This document shows positions 28,288-39,435 of a stretch of 64,000 bases of DNA, piece after piece. Each line of letters begins with the position of its first letter. Positions within the stretch are counted from its first letter, which is position 1. The stretch spans positions 682,001-746,000 of the forward strand of contig NZ_CP073637.1 in assembly GCF_029962485.1 (NCBI RefSeq). Direction: 5' to 3'. Both the position numbers and the translations under genes were made by a program. Source of the DNA: Burkholderia cepacia. Its GTDB lineage: Bacteria; Pseudomonadota; Gammaproteobacteria; Burkholderiales; Burkholderiaceae. Below the pieces are notes generated by a model. That model did not search any database. It was not told the DNA's origin and saw only the letters and a program-made list of their open reading frames with translations.

Positions 28288-29355
28288 TTACGCGCCCGGC
28301 GTCTCCGGCGTGTCGCGCCGCGTGAGCAGCATCGCGTCGCCGTAGCTGAAGAAGCGGTAGCGTTGCTCGATCGCGTGCCGGTACGCGGCGCGGATCGTCT
28401 CGACGCCCGCGAACGCGGACACCAGCATCAGCAGCGTCGACTTCGGCAGGTGGAAATTCGTGACGAGCCGGTCGACCACGCGGAACCGGTAGCCGGGCGT
28501 GATGAAGATGTCGGTCTCGGCCTGCGTCGCCGCGAGCGGGCGGCCCGCTTCGTCGGCCGAGCGCGCGGCGGCTTCGAGCGCGCGCATCGACGTCGTGCCG
28601 ACCGCGATCACGTTGCCGCCGCGCGCGCGGGTCGCGGCGATCTTGTCGACCAGCGACTGCGGCAGGTCGTACCACTCGCTGTGCATCTTGTGCTCGGCGA
28701 TGTTGTCGACGCGCACCGGCTGGAACGTGCCGGCGCCGACGTGCAGCGTCAGCGTCGCGCGTTCGACGCCCATCGCGTCGAGCCGGTCGAGCATCGGCTG
28801 GTCGAAGTGCAGCCCGGCCGTTGGCGCGGCGACGGCGCCCGGATTGCTCGCATAGACGGTCTGGTAGCGCGTCTCGTCGGTCGAATCGGGATCGTGCTCG
28901 ATATACGGCGGCAGCGGCAGGCGGCCGAACTGCTCGATCAGGTCGAGGCATGGCTCGGGGAAGATCAGCGTGAAGAACGGCTCGACGCGCTCGCCGACGG
29001 TCACGTCGAACGCATCGGCGAGACGTAGCTTCGTGCCGGCGCCCGGCGACTTGCTCGCGCGGATTTGCGCGAGCGCCGTGTGCGTGCCGGTCACGCGCTC
29101 GATCAGCACCTCGATCTTGCCGCCGCTGGCCTTTTGGCCGAAGAACCGCGCCTTCAGTACCTTGGTATCGTTGAAGACGAGCAGGTCGCCGGGCGCGATG
29201 CACGACGGCAGCTCGGCGAAATGGCGGTCGACGAGGCGCGCGGGCTCGACGGTGCCGTCGACCTCGAGCAGGCGGCTCGCGGTGCGATCGGGCAGCGCGG
29301 TTTGAGCAATCAGCTCGGGCGGCAGATTGAAATCGAAATCGGAAAGCGTGAACAT
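28288..29355 (-). CDS. queA: S-adenosylmethionine:tRNA ribosyltransferase-isomerase
   Basis: A 355-aa enzyme that moves the ribosyl part of SAM to preQ1 in tRNA, giving epoxyqueuosine. The start [20 protein letters not shown] is diagnostic, followed by [18 protein letters not shown] (about 155), TAGLHFD and [11 protein letters not shown]. The family start is at 29355, although the frame is open for 61 more codons. It lies upstream of tgt on the same strand (141 bp gap) and is divergent from recG. Confidence 0.96.
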   Translation of the reverse strand: MFTLSDFDFNLPPELIAQTALPDRTASRLLEVDGTVEPARLVDRHFAELPSCIAPGDLLVFNDTKVLKARFFGQKASGGKIEVLIERVTGTHTALAQIRASKSPGAGTKLRLADAFDVTVGERVEPFFTLIFPEPCLDLIEQFGRLPLPPYIEHDPDSTDETRYQTVYASNPGAVAAPTAGLHFDQPMLDRLDAMGVERATLTLHVGAGTFQPVRVDNIAEHKMHSEWYDLPQSLVDKIAATRARGGNVIAVGTTSMRALEAAARSADEAGRPLAATQAETDIFITPGYRFRVVDRLVTNFHLPKSTLLMLVSAFAGVETIRAAYRHAIEQRYRFFSYGDAMLLTRRDTPETPGA

Positions 29356-29522
29356 GCGGGCTGGTTCGAAGCGGCCGGCGGGCGTCGCCGGCAGGGCGGA
29401 AACGCGTAAATGGGGCGCGCGAGCCGCTATGATGGCGGGATGCGCGGCCTGGCCGGCGTCGTTCGTTCGGACGACGTGAAAGCCGCTATTGTACTTGCCT
29501 TGCGAAGCACCCAGACGATCCG

Positions 29523-31835
29523 ATGCCTGTGTCACCACGCCGTTCCCCCGCTGCCGTTGCCGATTCCGCCGACCCGTTCGACGCGGAGGCGGCCGCGTTA
29601 CCCGCTCAAGACGCGGCGGAGCGTGCGGTATCGCGCCGCACCGGCCCGAAGCGTGGCGCCGACGGGCGGCTCGCGCAGCCGGCCGCCGCCGCGCCCGATG
29701 CCGAAGGCGCCGCCAGCGACGAAGCGGGCGCGTCCGGCACGAAGCGCAAGAAGAAGGCGGCCGCCGATAAACCCGTCAAGACCGTCGACAAGCTCGCGAA
29801 GCTCGGCCTTACGCGTTCGATCGATCTCGTGCTGCATCTGCCAATGCGCTACGAGGACGAAACCACGCTCACGCCGATCGGCGAGCTGTTGCCGGGCGGC
29901 ATCGCGCAGACCGAAGGCGTCGTGTTCGACAACGAGGTCGCGTTCCGGCCGCGCCGCCAGCTCGTCGTGAAGATCCAGGACGACGACGGCGAGCATCTCG
30001 TGCTGCGCTTCCTGAATTTCTACGGGTCGCAGGTCAAGCAGATGGCCGTCGGCCAGCGGCTGCGCGTGCGCGGCGACGTGCGCGGCGGCTTCTTCGGGAT
30101 GGAGATGGTGCATCCGGCCGTGCGTGTCGTCGAAGCCGACGCGCCGCTGCCGCAGGTGCTCACGCCCGTCTACCCGAGTACGGCCGGCGTGTCGCAGGCC
30201 TACCTGCGCAAGGCGATCGAGAATGCCGTCGAGCGCACGCCGCTGCCCGAGCTGCTGCCGCCCGAGATCCAGCGCGACTACCTGAAGCCGCTCGACGTGC
30301 CGACGCTCGAGCAGGCCGTGCGCATCTTGCACCACCCGCGCGTCGACTCCGACGAAGCCGCGCTGATGGACGGCTCGCATCCGGCGTGGACGCGCATCAA
30401 GTTCGAGGAACTGCTCGCGCAGCAGTTGTCGCTCAAGCGCGCACACGAGGAGCGCCGCACGCGCGCGGCGCCGGCGATGCCGCGCCTCGCCGCGAGCGAT
30501 GGCGATGCGTTGACGACGCGGCTGTACGCGGCGCTGCCGTTCACGCTGACGGGCGCGCAGGCGCGCGTCGTCGACGAGATCGCGCACGACCTCACGCTCG
30601 CGCATCCGATGCAACGCCTGCTGCAGGGCGACGTCGGCAGCGGCAAGACCGTCGTCGCGGCGCTGGCCGCCACGCAGGCGATCGACGCCGGCTACCAGGC
30701 CGCGCTGATGGCGCCGACCGAAATCCTCGCGGAGCAGCACGCGCGCAAGCTGCGCGCGTGGCTCGAGCCGCTCGGCGTCACGGTCGCGTGGCTCGCGGGC
30801 AGCCTGAAGGCGAAGGAGAAGCGCGCGGCGATCGAGGCGGCCGCGCTCGGCACCGCGCAGCTCGTGATCGGCACGCACGCGATCATCCAGGACACGGTCG
30901 AATTCGCGCGGCTCGGCCTCGTGATCGTCGACGAACAGCACCGTTTCGGCGTCGAGCAGCGTCTCGCGCTGCGCGCGAAGGCCGCGAACGCGGCCAACGG
31001 CGCGCGCGACTTCCAGCCGCACCAGCTGATGATGTCTGCCACGCCGATCCCGCGCACGCTCGCGATGACGTACTACGCGGATCTCGAGGTCTCGACGATC
31101 GACGAGTTGCCGCCGGGCCGCACGCCCGTGCTGACGCGCCTCGTCGGCGACGCGCGGCGCGAGGAGGTGATTGCCCGCGTGCGCGAGGCCGCGCTGACCG
31201 GGCGCCAGGTGTACTGGGTGTGCCCGCTGATCGAGGAGAGCGAGACGCTGCAACTGCAGACGGCCGTCGAGACCTACGAGACGCTGGCCACCGCGCTGCC
31301 CGAACTGAAGGTCGGGCTCGTGCACGGCCGGCTGTCGCCGGCTGACAAGGCCGCCGTGATGGAGGCGTTCACGCGCAACGACGTGCAGCTGCTCGTCGCG
31401 ACGACCGTGATCGAAGTCGGCGTCGACGTGCCGAACGCGTCGCTGATGGTGATCGAGCACGCGGAGCGTTTCGGCCTCGCGCAGTTGCACCAGCTGCGCG
31501 GCCGGGTCGGGCGCGGCACCGCGGCATCGGTGTGCGTGCTGCTGTACACGGGGCCGCTGTCGCTGACCGGTCGCGAACGGCTGAAGACGATGCGCGAGAC
31601 GACCGACGGCTTCGAAATCGCGCGGCGCGACCTCGAGATCCGCGGCCCCGGCGAATTCCTCGGCGCGCGTCAGTCGGGCGCGGCGATGCTGCGCTTTGCG
31701 AACCTCGAGACCGACGGCTGGCTGATCGACCCGGCCCGCGACGCCGCCACGCGGCTGATCGACGCGTATCCCGACATCGTCACGCAGCATCTCGCACGCT
31801 GGCTCGGCGCGCGGGAGCAGTACCTGAAGGCCTGA
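29523..31835 (+). CDS. recG: ATP-dependent DNA helicase RecG
   Basis: A 770-aa branched-DNA helicase that remodels stalled forks and Holliday junctions. The wedge/OB domain covers about 90-290. The helicase motifs are Walker [19 protein letters not shown] (about 365), DEQH box ([14 protein letters not shown]), motif [18 protein letters not shown], and motif [16 protein letters not shown]. The first ~85 residues are an Ala-, Arg- and Lys-rich extension with no family match, making it longer than E. coli RecG (693 aa). No strong ribosome site precedes the ATG, so a later start is possible. Confidence 0.94.
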   Translation: MPVSPRRSPAAVADSADPFDAEAAALPAQDAAERAVSRRTGPKRGADGRLAQPAAAAPDAEGAASDEAGASGTKRKKKAAADKPVKTVDKLAKLGLTRSIDLVLHLPMRYEDETTLTPIGELLPGGIAQTEGVVFDNEVAFRPRRQLVVKIQDDDGEHLVLRFLNFYGSQVKQMAVGQRLRVRGDVRGGFFGMEMVHPAVRVVEADAPLPQVLTPVYPSTAGVSQAYLRKAIENAVERTPLPELLPPEIQRDYLKPLDVPTLEQAVRILHHPRVDSDEAALMDGSHPAWTRIKFEELLAQQLSLKRAHEERRTRAAPAMPRLAASDGDALTTRLYAALPFTLTGAQARVVDEIAHDLTLAHPMQRLLQGDVGSGKTVVAALAATQAIDAGYQAALMAPTEILAEQHARKLRAWLEPLGVTVAWLAGSLKAKEKRAAIEAAALGTAQLVIGTHAIIQDTVEFARLGLVIVDEQHRFGVEQRLALRAKAANAANGARDFQPHQLMMSATPIPRTLAMTYYADLEVSTIDELPPGRTPVLTRLVGDARREEVIARVREAALTGRQVYWVCPLIEESETLQLQTAVETYETLATALPELKVGLVHGRLSPADKAAVMEAFTRNDVQLLVATTVIEVGVDVPNASLMVIEHAERFGLAQLHQLRGRVGRGTAASVCVLLYTGPLSLTGRERLKTMRETTDGFEIARRDLEIRGPGEFLGARQSGAAMLRFANLETDGWLIDPARDAATRLIDAYPDIVTQHLARWLGAREQYLKA

Positions 31836-31895
31836 TTTACCTGCCTGGGGCCGGATCAAAAAGCCGTCGATCGATGCATCGCGATGCTGAGAAAC

Positions 31896-31925
31896 TTGGC
31901 GAACCGGTGCCAGAGGGTGTATAAA
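31896..31925 (+). promoter_or_regulatory. Candidate oxyR promoter
   Basis: TTGGCG (31896-31901) and TATAAA (31920-31925) are separated by 18 bp, about 40 bp upstream of the oxyR ATG and downstream of the recG stop. This implies that oxyR has its own promoter in addition to any read-through from recG. Confidence 0.5.
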
Positions 31926-31962
31926 TTAAACCTATCGCCTGTATATCTCTGATTGACCCACA

Positions 31963-32922
31963 ATGACGCTGACTGAATTGAAATACATCGTCGCGGTCGC
32001 GCGCGAACGGCATTTCGGCCGTGCGGCCGAAGCCTGCTTCGTGAGCCAGCCGACGCTGTCGGTGGCGATCAAGAAGCTCGAGGACGAGCTCAACGTGCAG
32101 ATTTTCGAGCGCGGCGCGAGCGAAGTGAGCGTGACGCCGATCGGTGACCAGATCGTCACGCAGGCGCAGCGCGTGCTCGAGCAGACTTTCGCGATCAAGG
32201 AGATCGCGAAGCAGGGCAAGGACCCGCTGGTCGGCCCGTTCCGCCTCGGCGTGATCTACACGATCGGGCCGTACCTGCTGCCGACGCTCGTCAAGCAAAT
32301 GATCCAGCGTGTCCCGCAGATGCCGTTGATGCTGCAGGAGAACTACACGCTGAAGCTGCTCGAACTGCTGAAGCAGGGCGAGATCGACGCCGCGATCATG
32401 GCGCTGCCGTTCCCGGAAACCGGCCTGATGGTGCGTCCGCTGTACGACGAGCCGTTCGTCGTCGCGCTGCCGGCCGGCCATCCGTGGGAGAAGCGCGAGG
32501 AAATCGACGCCGAGGACCTGAAGCAGGAAACCATGCTGCTGCTCGGCAACGGCCATTGCTTCCGCGATCACGTGCTCGGCGTGTGCCCGGAGCTGATGCG
32601 CTTCTCGCAGACGGCCGACGGCATCCAGAAGACCTTCGAGGGCTCGTCGCTCGAAACCATTCGCCACATGGTCGCGAGCGGCGTCGGCATCACGGTGCTG
32701 CCGCGGATGTCGGTGGCCGAGGTCGGCCCGCGTGCGAACGGTCCCGATGCCGAGTTGCTGTCGTACGTGCCGTTCAACGAACCGGTGCCCGACCGCCGCG
32801 TGGTGCTCGTGTGGCGCAAGAGCTTCACGCGGATGCCGGCGATCGACGCGATCAGCGACGCGATTTCCGCATGCGACCTGCCGGGCGTCGCGAAGCTCGA
32901 CATGCCGGCCACGATGAACTGA
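31963..32922 (+). CDS. oxyR: Hydrogen-peroxide-sensing LysR regulator OxyR
   Basis: A 319-aa regulator. HTH at residues 1-60 (MTLTELKYIVAVARERHFGR, CFVSQPTLSVAIKKLE). In the effector domain the two redox cysteines are seen in LLGNGHCFRDHVLGVCPELM (about 199 and 208), the pair that forms the disulphide on peroxide sensing. Downstream katG and dps are classic OxyR targets, which supports the call. It follows recG by 127 bp; linkage of oxyR and recG is also known in pseudomonads, but with the opposite order. Confidence 0.95.
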   Translation: MTLTELKYIVAVARERHFGRAAEACFVSQPTLSVAIKKLEDELNVQIFERGASEVSVTPIGDQIVTQAQRVLEQTFAIKEIAKQGKDPLVGPFRLGVIYTIGPYLLPTLVKQMIQRVPQMPLMLQENYTLKLLELLKQGEIDAAIMALPFPETGLMVRPLYDEPFVVALPAGHPWEKREEIDAEDLKQETMLLLGNGHCFRDHVLGVCPELMRFSQTADGIQKTFEGSSLETIRHMVASGVGITVLPRMSVAEVGPRANGPDAELLSYVPFNEPVPDRRVVLVWRKSFTRMPAIDAISDAISACDLPGVAKLDMPATMN

Positions 32923-32955
32923 GCGCGTGCTGCACGCACGTGTGGCAGCATGATG

Positions 32956-32986
32956 AACGGGGTCTTGCGACCCCGTTTATTTTTCT
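32956..32986 (+). terminator. Terminator downstream of oxyR
   Basis: A 9-bp stem AACGGGGTC/GACCCCGTT (32956-32964 and 32969-32977) with loop TTGC, followed by TATTTTTC. Confidence 0.85.
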
Positions 32987-33042
32987 CTATCGCATAGATG
33001 AAATTTATTAAATTCAAGTAATTGATAGATATAGATACAATC
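32987..33042 (+). promoter_or_regulatory. AT-rich upstream region of the katG unit with ATAGAT repeats
   Basis: A sharply AT-rich stretch in GC-rich DNA. It contains CTAT (32987-32990) and three ATAGAT copies (32994-32999, 33025-33030, 33031-33036). ATAG and CTAT are the tetranucleotides of the OxyR consensus, but the 7-base phasing of the E. coli site is not kept, apart from ATAG-N7-TTAT at 32994-33008. It is probably the katG promoter/OxyR region; exact boxes are not assigned. Confidence 0.4.
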
Positions 33043-33111
33043 TTCTACATGGATCGGCGTCATGTCGGCGTCCGATTTGCACGTGGAATGCAAGCGTCAA
33101 AGGAGGATGTC

Positions 33112-33249
33112 ATGATGCGGTCGGTATTGCAGCACGCGCAGCGGAACATCCCGTCGCGCGACGCGGTCGTACATCGCGCCAGGGCGGCGGTTCGCAGCCT
33201 GCGTCCGATTGCGTTCGCGTATCTGGCGGACCGTGTGTATGGTGGGTGA
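33112..33249 (+). CDS. Small 45-aa protein upstream of katG
   Basis: Not recognised. A very strong ribosome site (AAAGGAGG, 33099-33106) lies five bases before the ATG. The peptide starts MMRSVLQHAQRNIPSRDAVV and is basic (many Arg, His), ending in a mixed hydrophobic helix-like part (SLRPIAFAYLADRVYGG). It is the first open frame after the AT-rich region behind oxyR and lies 315 bp ahead of katG, so it would be on the katG transcript. It could be a real small stress protein or a translated leader. Confidence 0.5.
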   Translation: MMRSVLQHAQRNIPSRDAVVHRARAAVRSLRPIAFAYLADRVYGG

Positions 33250-33315
33250 GCGCCGCCGCACGCCGGTTTCCTGTTCCCCCGATTCATCTGCCGTCAAGCC
33301 ATGAGGGAGCATCGC

Positions 33316-33444
33316 ATGTCCGAAGACTGGAACACCACGCACCTCACCGGCATGACACTTGCCGGCAGCCGCTTCCCCGAGCGCCCCGCCTGCGGCGCGT
33401 CGCGGCGGGAACGCGAGCCGATCGCCACGCACGACATCCCGTAG
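33316..33444 (+). CDS. Possible 42-aa small protein between the 45-aa frame and katG
   Basis: Not recognised. ATG at 33316 is preceded at six bases by GGGAG; an in-frame ATG at 33301 would add five residues. The peptide begins MSEDWNTTHLTGMTLAGSRF and is hydrophilic, with no signal peptide or helix. The base composition is like coding DNA here, but the frame is short and could be chance. The rest of the 33250-33564 gap shows only the katG ribosome site. Confidence 0.3.
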   Translation: MSEDWNTTHLTGMTLAGSRFPERPACGASRREREPIATHDIP

Positions 33445-33489
33445 TACGACAGGAGGACCAACCTGTTCCGTTTCTTATCCCCGCAATGA

Positions 33490-35751
<2,262 letters not shown>

Positions 35752-35787
35752 ACGTCGCCGTGCAGTAGCGCGGTGAGGCAGTAACGG

Positions 35788-35820
35788 GAAACGGCCGGTC
35801 GTCCGACCGGCCGTTTCTAC
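35788..35820 (+). terminator. Hairpin after katG
   Basis: A perfect 13-bp stem (GAAACGGCCGGTC 35788-35800, inverse 35805-35817) with a 4-base loop and only a weak T tract (TTTCTAC). It may terminate part of the katG transcripts before the small frame and dps. Confidence 0.6.
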
Positions 35821-35853
35821 TGGACCACGGATTTCGTTGAAGGAGTGACGATC

Positions 35854-36009
35854 ATGACGCAAATGATATTGAACATGCGCGCCGCACTGGCGGCGCCGAA
35901 GGTGCGGGCGCCGGCCGAGATCGCGCGGTATGTAGTGGGATTCGCGATCGTGATCGGCGGTGTGGCCGAACTGGTGTCGCAAGCGCTGCGCGCGATCGCG
36001 GCCGCCTGA
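35854..36009 (+). CDS. Small 51-aa protein between katG and dps
   Basis: Not recognised. AAGGAG lies nine bases before ATG (35839-35844). The protein begins MTQMILNMRAALAAPKVRAP, then has a hydrophobic stretch ARYVVGFAIVIGGVAELVSQ that could be a membrane or amphipathic helix, and ends ALRAIAAA. It lies between katG and dps on the same strand, 77 bp ahead of dps, so it is probably co-expressed in peroxide stress. The coding case rests on ribosome site, position and the clean hydrophobic segment. Confidence 0.6.
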   Translation: MTQMILNMRAALAAPKVRAPAEIARYVVGFAIVIGGVAELVSQALRAIAAA

Positions 36010-36085
36010 ACGCGGCGCGGGGTCGGCAGGAAGGTAACCCGATTCGCTTTCATTGCCTTGGCTCATTGAATAAGGAGTCCGTATC

Positions 36086-36574
36086 ATGAACAGGAAGACT
36101 CGCGCCACGCCGATCAACATCGGCATCGGCGACAAGGATCGCAAGAAGATCGCGGACGGCCTGTCGCGCCTGCTCGCCGATACGTTTTCGCTGTACCTGA
36201 AGACCCACAACTTCCACTGGAACGTCACGGGTCCGATGTTCAACACGCTGCACCTGATGTTCGAGGCGCAGTACAACGAACTGTGGCTCGCGGTCGATTC
36301 GGTCGCCGAGCGCATTCGTACGCTCGGCGTCGTCGCGCCCGGCACGTTCGCGGATTTCGCGAAACTGTCGTCGGTGCCGGAAGCGAAGGGTGTGCCGGCC
36401 GCCGAGGAGATGATCCGCCAGCTCGTCGAAGGGCACGAGACGGTCGTGCGCACCGCGCGCGACATCTTTCCGATCGCCGATGCGGCGAGCGACGAACCGA
36501 CTGCCGACCTGCTGACGCAGCGCCTGCAGACGCATGAAAAGACCGCGTGGATGCTGCGGTCGCTGCTCGCGTAG
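36086..36574 (+). CDS. dps: Dps, DNA-binding ferritin-like protein
   Basis: A 162-aa subunit of the 12-mer that oxidises and stores iron using hydrogen peroxide, protecting DNA. The inter-subunit ferroxidase ligands are visible: His in [14 protein letters not shown] (about 43), His and Asp/Glu in [21 protein letters not shown] (about 55-75). The basic N-terminus (NRKTRATP) may bind DNA. AAGGAG precedes the ATG. It follows katG, in line with the OxyR-controlled katG-dpsA unit known in B. pseudomallei. Confidence 0.95.
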   Translation: MNRKTRATPINIGIGDKDRKKIADGLSRLLADTFSLYLKTHNFHWNVTGPMFNTLHLMFEAQYNELWLAVDSVAERIRTLGVVAPGTFADFAKLSSVPEAKGVPAAEEMIRQLVEGHETVVRTARDIFPIADAASDEPTADLLTQRLQTHEKTAWMLRSLLA

Positions 36575-36782
36575 GCGCGGCACGGCCGGGGAGGCGCCCT
36601 TCGATCCGGTCTGCCGAGGTGTCGAATCTGTCCCTTGATTGATGCGCGTCGTTGCCCAGCCGCGTGCAGCGGGCCCGGGCGGTGTATGCGCGCCCGCCGC
36701 CAGTCGGCTGCGGGCCGTCCCGACATGACGCGAAGGGCCGCTCGGCTCTAAAATGCCGGGGTTATCTTCCCGGTGCTTCGCC

Positions 36783-37655
36783 ATGCTTGCCCGCTTTCCC
36801 CTGTATTTGCGGCTCGTCCGGATGGACAAGCCGATCGGCAGCCTGCTGCTGCTATGGCCGACGCTCAACGCGCTGTGGATCGCGTCGGATGGCCACCCGC
36901 GCTGGCCGTTGCTCGTGATCTTCACGCTCGGCACGCTGCTGATGCGCTCGGCCGGCTGCGCGATGAACGATTACGCCGATCGCGATTTCGACCGCCACGT
37001 GAAGCGCACGGCCGACCGGCCGCTGACGTCGGGCAAGATCCAGGCATGGGAGGCCGTCGCGATCGCGGTCGGGCTGTCGTTCATCGCGTTCCTGCTGATC
37101 CTGCCGCTGAACACGCTGACGAAGGAGCTGTCCGTCGTCGCGCTGTTCGTCGCGGGCTCGTATCCGTTCATGAAGCGCTTCTTCGCGATTCCGCAGGCCT
37201 ATCTGGGCATTGCGTTCGGCTTCGGCATTCCGATGGCGTTCGCGGCCGTGCAGGACACGGTGCCGACGATCGCGTGGGTGATGCTGGTCGCGAACATCTT
37301 CTGGTCGGTTGCATACGACACCGAGTACGCGATGGTCGACCGCGACGACGACATCAAGATCGGCATCCGCACGTCCGCGCTGACGTTCGGCCGCTTCGAC
37401 GTCGCGGCCGTGATGGCGTGCTATGCGGCGACGCTCGGCATCTACGTGTGGGTCGGCGTGACGCTCGGCTTCGGTCTCGTGTACTGGGCCGGCTGGGCGG
37501 CCGCGGTCGGCTGCGCGCTGTATCACTACACGCTGATCAAGGATCGCGAACGGATGCCGTGCTTCGCGGCATTCCGGCACAACAACTGGCTCGGCGGCGT
37601 GCTGTTTGCGGGGATCGCCGCGCATTACCTGCTGGCGGGTCCGGCGGGCAACTGA
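36783..37655 (+). CDS. ubiA: 4-hydroxybenzoate octaprenyltransferase UbiA
   Basis: A 290-aa inner-membrane prenyltransferase that attaches the polyprenyl chain to 4-hydroxybenzoate in ubiquinone synthesis. Both Asp-rich motifs for Mg-diphosphate are present: [15 protein letters not shown] (about 63-77) and [17 protein letters not shown] (about 180-196), among eight or nine hydrophobic spans. The length equals E. coli UbiA. The start at 36783 gives [20 protein letters not shown], the family N-terminus. It is followed by a strong bidirectional terminator. Confidence 0.96.
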   Translation: MLARFPLYLRLVRMDKPIGSLLLLWPTLNALWIASDGHPRWPLLVIFTLGTLLMRSAGCAMNDYADRDFDRHVKRTADRPLTSGKIQAWEAVAIAVGLSFIAFLLILPLNTLTKELSVVALFVAGSYPFMKRFFAIPQAYLGIAFGFGIPMAFAAVQDTVPTIAWVMLVANIFWSVAYDTEYAMVDRDDDIKIGIRTSALTFGRFDVAAVMACYAATLGIYVWVGVTLGFGLVYWAGWAAAVGCALYHYTLIKDRERMPCFAAFRHNNWLGGVLFAGIAAHYLLAGPAGN

Positions 37656-37681
37656 AGCGGTCGCGCGCCGACGCGCGATGC

Positions 37682-37715
37682 CAACAAAAAAGCGGCCTCG
37701 GCCGCTTTTTTGTTG
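37682..37715. terminator. Bidirectional terminator between ubiA and proC
   Basis: A 16-bp perfect stem with a GC core (GCGGCC/GGCCGC), six A and six T on either side and a two-base loop, lying between convergent genes. Confidence 0.92.
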
Positions 37716-37751
37716 CCGGTGCCGGAAGGGAAGCCCGGGCGGTCGCGGCGC

Positions 37752-38564
37752 TTACGCGCGGCCGAGTTCGTCGCCCATTTCCTTCGCTCGCGCTTCGGCC
37801 GCGAGCGCGCCGCGCACGATCGCTTCCTTCACGCCCTGCGCGTCGAATGCCGCGAGCGCGGCGGCCGTCGTGCCGCCCTTCGACGTCACGCGCTCGCGCA
37901 GCACGCTCGCCGGCTCGCCCGATTGCGCGGCCAGTTGCGCGGCGCCCGTGAACGTCGCGACCGCGAGCGCGCGGCCCTGTTCGTCGTTCATGCCGAGGCG
38001 GCGCGCGGCTTCCTGCAGCGCTTCGATGAAATAGAACACGTAAGCGGGGCCGCTGCCCGAAATGGCCGTGACGGCGTCGAGCTGCGATTCGTCGTCGAAC
38101 CACACGATCTCGCCGACCGCGCCGAGCACGTTCGATGCGAGTTCGCGGCCCGCCGCGTCGACGCCCGGCAGCGCGGCGAGACCCGTCACGCCCATGCCGA
38201 CCAGCGCGGGCGTGTTCGGCATCGTGCGCACCACGCGTGCGTAGTCGCCGAGCCAGCGCGCGAGATCCGTGCCGCGGATGCCGGCCGCGATGCTGATCAC
38301 GAGCTGCGACGTCAGGTGCGGCGCGAGCGCCTGCGCGACGTCCTTCAGTACCTGCGGCTTCACCGCGAGCACGACCGCGTCGTAACCGGCGAGCGTCGCG
38401 TCGATGGCCGCGCCGGTGCGGATGCCGAATTGCTGCGCGGCGCGCGCGCGAACGTCTTCGTTGACGTCGATGGCATACAGGCCGTCGGCGGCGACGCCGC
38501 GCTTGATCAGGCCGCCGATCAGGGCCGCGGCCATGTTGCCGCCGCCGATGAATGCGATTTTCAT
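37752..38564 (-). CDS. proC: Pyrroline-5-carboxylate reductase
   Basis: A 270-aa enzyme for the last step of proline synthesis (P5C to proline with NADPH). The Rossmann motif IAFIGGGNMAAALIGGLI is at residues 3-20. VVLAVKPQVL, RTMPNTPALVGMG and the dimer/substrate region AISGSGPAYVFYFIEAL (about 160) and SKGGTTAAALAAF (about 225) are all present. The start at 38564 is the ATG before MKIAF. It lies 52 bp downstream of yggS, a common proteobacterial pairing. Confidence 0.96.
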   Translation of the reverse strand: MKIAFIGGGNMAAALIGGLIKRGVAADGLYAIDVNEDVRARAAQQFGIRTGAAIDATLAGYDAVVLAVKPQVLKDVAQALAPHLTSQLVISIAAGIRGTDLARWLGDYARVVRTMPNTPALVGMGVTGLAALPGVDAAGRELASNVLGAVGEIVWFDDESQLDAVTAISGSGPAYVFYFIEALQEAARRLGMNDEQGRALAVATFTGAAQLAAQSGEPASVLRERVTSKGGTTAAALAAFDAQGVKEAIVRGALAAEARAKEMGDELGRA

Positions 38565-38616
38565 GATGTCCGAATGAGCAAGTGAGTGAACGGAAAGGCG
38601 GAAAAGGGCGCGGCGT

Positions 38617-39315
38617 TCAGTGCGAATAATCGCGCGCGCCGAAGATCGCGGTGCCGACGCGCACGATCGTCGCACCTTCGAGCACGGCCGCGTCGAGATC
38701 GGCGGACATGCCCATCGACAGCGTGTCGAGCGACAGGCCGTCGGCGCGCAACGTGTCGAACAGCGCGCGCAGTGCGCGGTGCGGTGCGCGTTGCGCTTCG
38801 GTGTCGCCGGCCGGTTCGGGAATCGCCATCAGGCCGCGCAGCCGCAGCGACGGCAGCGCGGTGACCGCGCGTGCGACCTCGGCCACGTCGGCCGGCGCGA
38901 CGCCGCTCTTCGACGCCTCGCCGCTGATGTTCACCTGCACGCACACGTTGAGCGGCGGCAGGTGCGCGGGGCGTTGTTCCGACAGGCGCTGCGCGATCTT
39001 CAGCCGGTCGACGGAATGAACCCAGTCGAAGCGCTCGGCGACCGGGCGCGTCTTGTTCGATTGCAGCGGCCCGATGAAATGCCATTCGAGGCTCGTGCGC
39101 AGGTCGGCGAGCGCGTCGATCTTGTCGATCGACTCCTGCACGTAGTTTTCGCCGAATGCGTGTTGCCCGGCCGCGTGCGCGGCGCGCACGTCGTCGGCGG
39201 GGAATGTCTTCGAGACGGCGAGCAACGACACGGTGGCGGGATCGCGGCCGGCCGCGCGGGCGGCGTCGGCAATGCGGCGATGAACGGATTCGAGACGGGC
39301 GGCGAGATCGGACAT
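38617..39315 (-). CDS. yggS: YggS-family pyridoxal-phosphate homeostasis protein
   Basis: A 232-aa single-domain PLP protein (alanine racemase N-domain fold). The PLP lysine is in VSLLAVSKTFPADDVRAAH (about residue 36). GENYVQESIDK, WHFIGPLQSNKTR and SMGMSADLDAAV are the family blocks. It buffers PLP and affects amino-acid pools, and has no known catalytic activity. It is upstream of proC on the same strand. The start is MSDLAARLESVH at 39315; an earlier in-frame Met would add a non-conserved lead. Confidence 0.95.
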   Translation of the reverse strand: MSDLAARLESVHRRIADAARAAGRDPATVSLLAVSKTFPADDVRAAHAAGQHAFGENYVQESIDKIDALADLRTSLEWHFIGPLQSNKTRPVAERFDWVHSVDRLKIAQRLSEQRPAHLPPLNVCVQVNISGEASKSGVAPADVAEVARAVTALPSLRLRGLMAIPEPAGDTEAQRAPHRALRALFDTLRADGLSLDTLSMGMSADLDAAVLEGATIVRVGTAIFGARDYSH

Positions 39316-39435
39316 GACGGGCACGAAAGCAGGCACGGAAGCGGGCATGAAGCCGATGCGCCGCGACACGCGGCGCATCGATCCGCTCATTATACGGACG
39401 CCGCGCGCGAGATCCGGCTGCGGCGGCCGGTCGCG

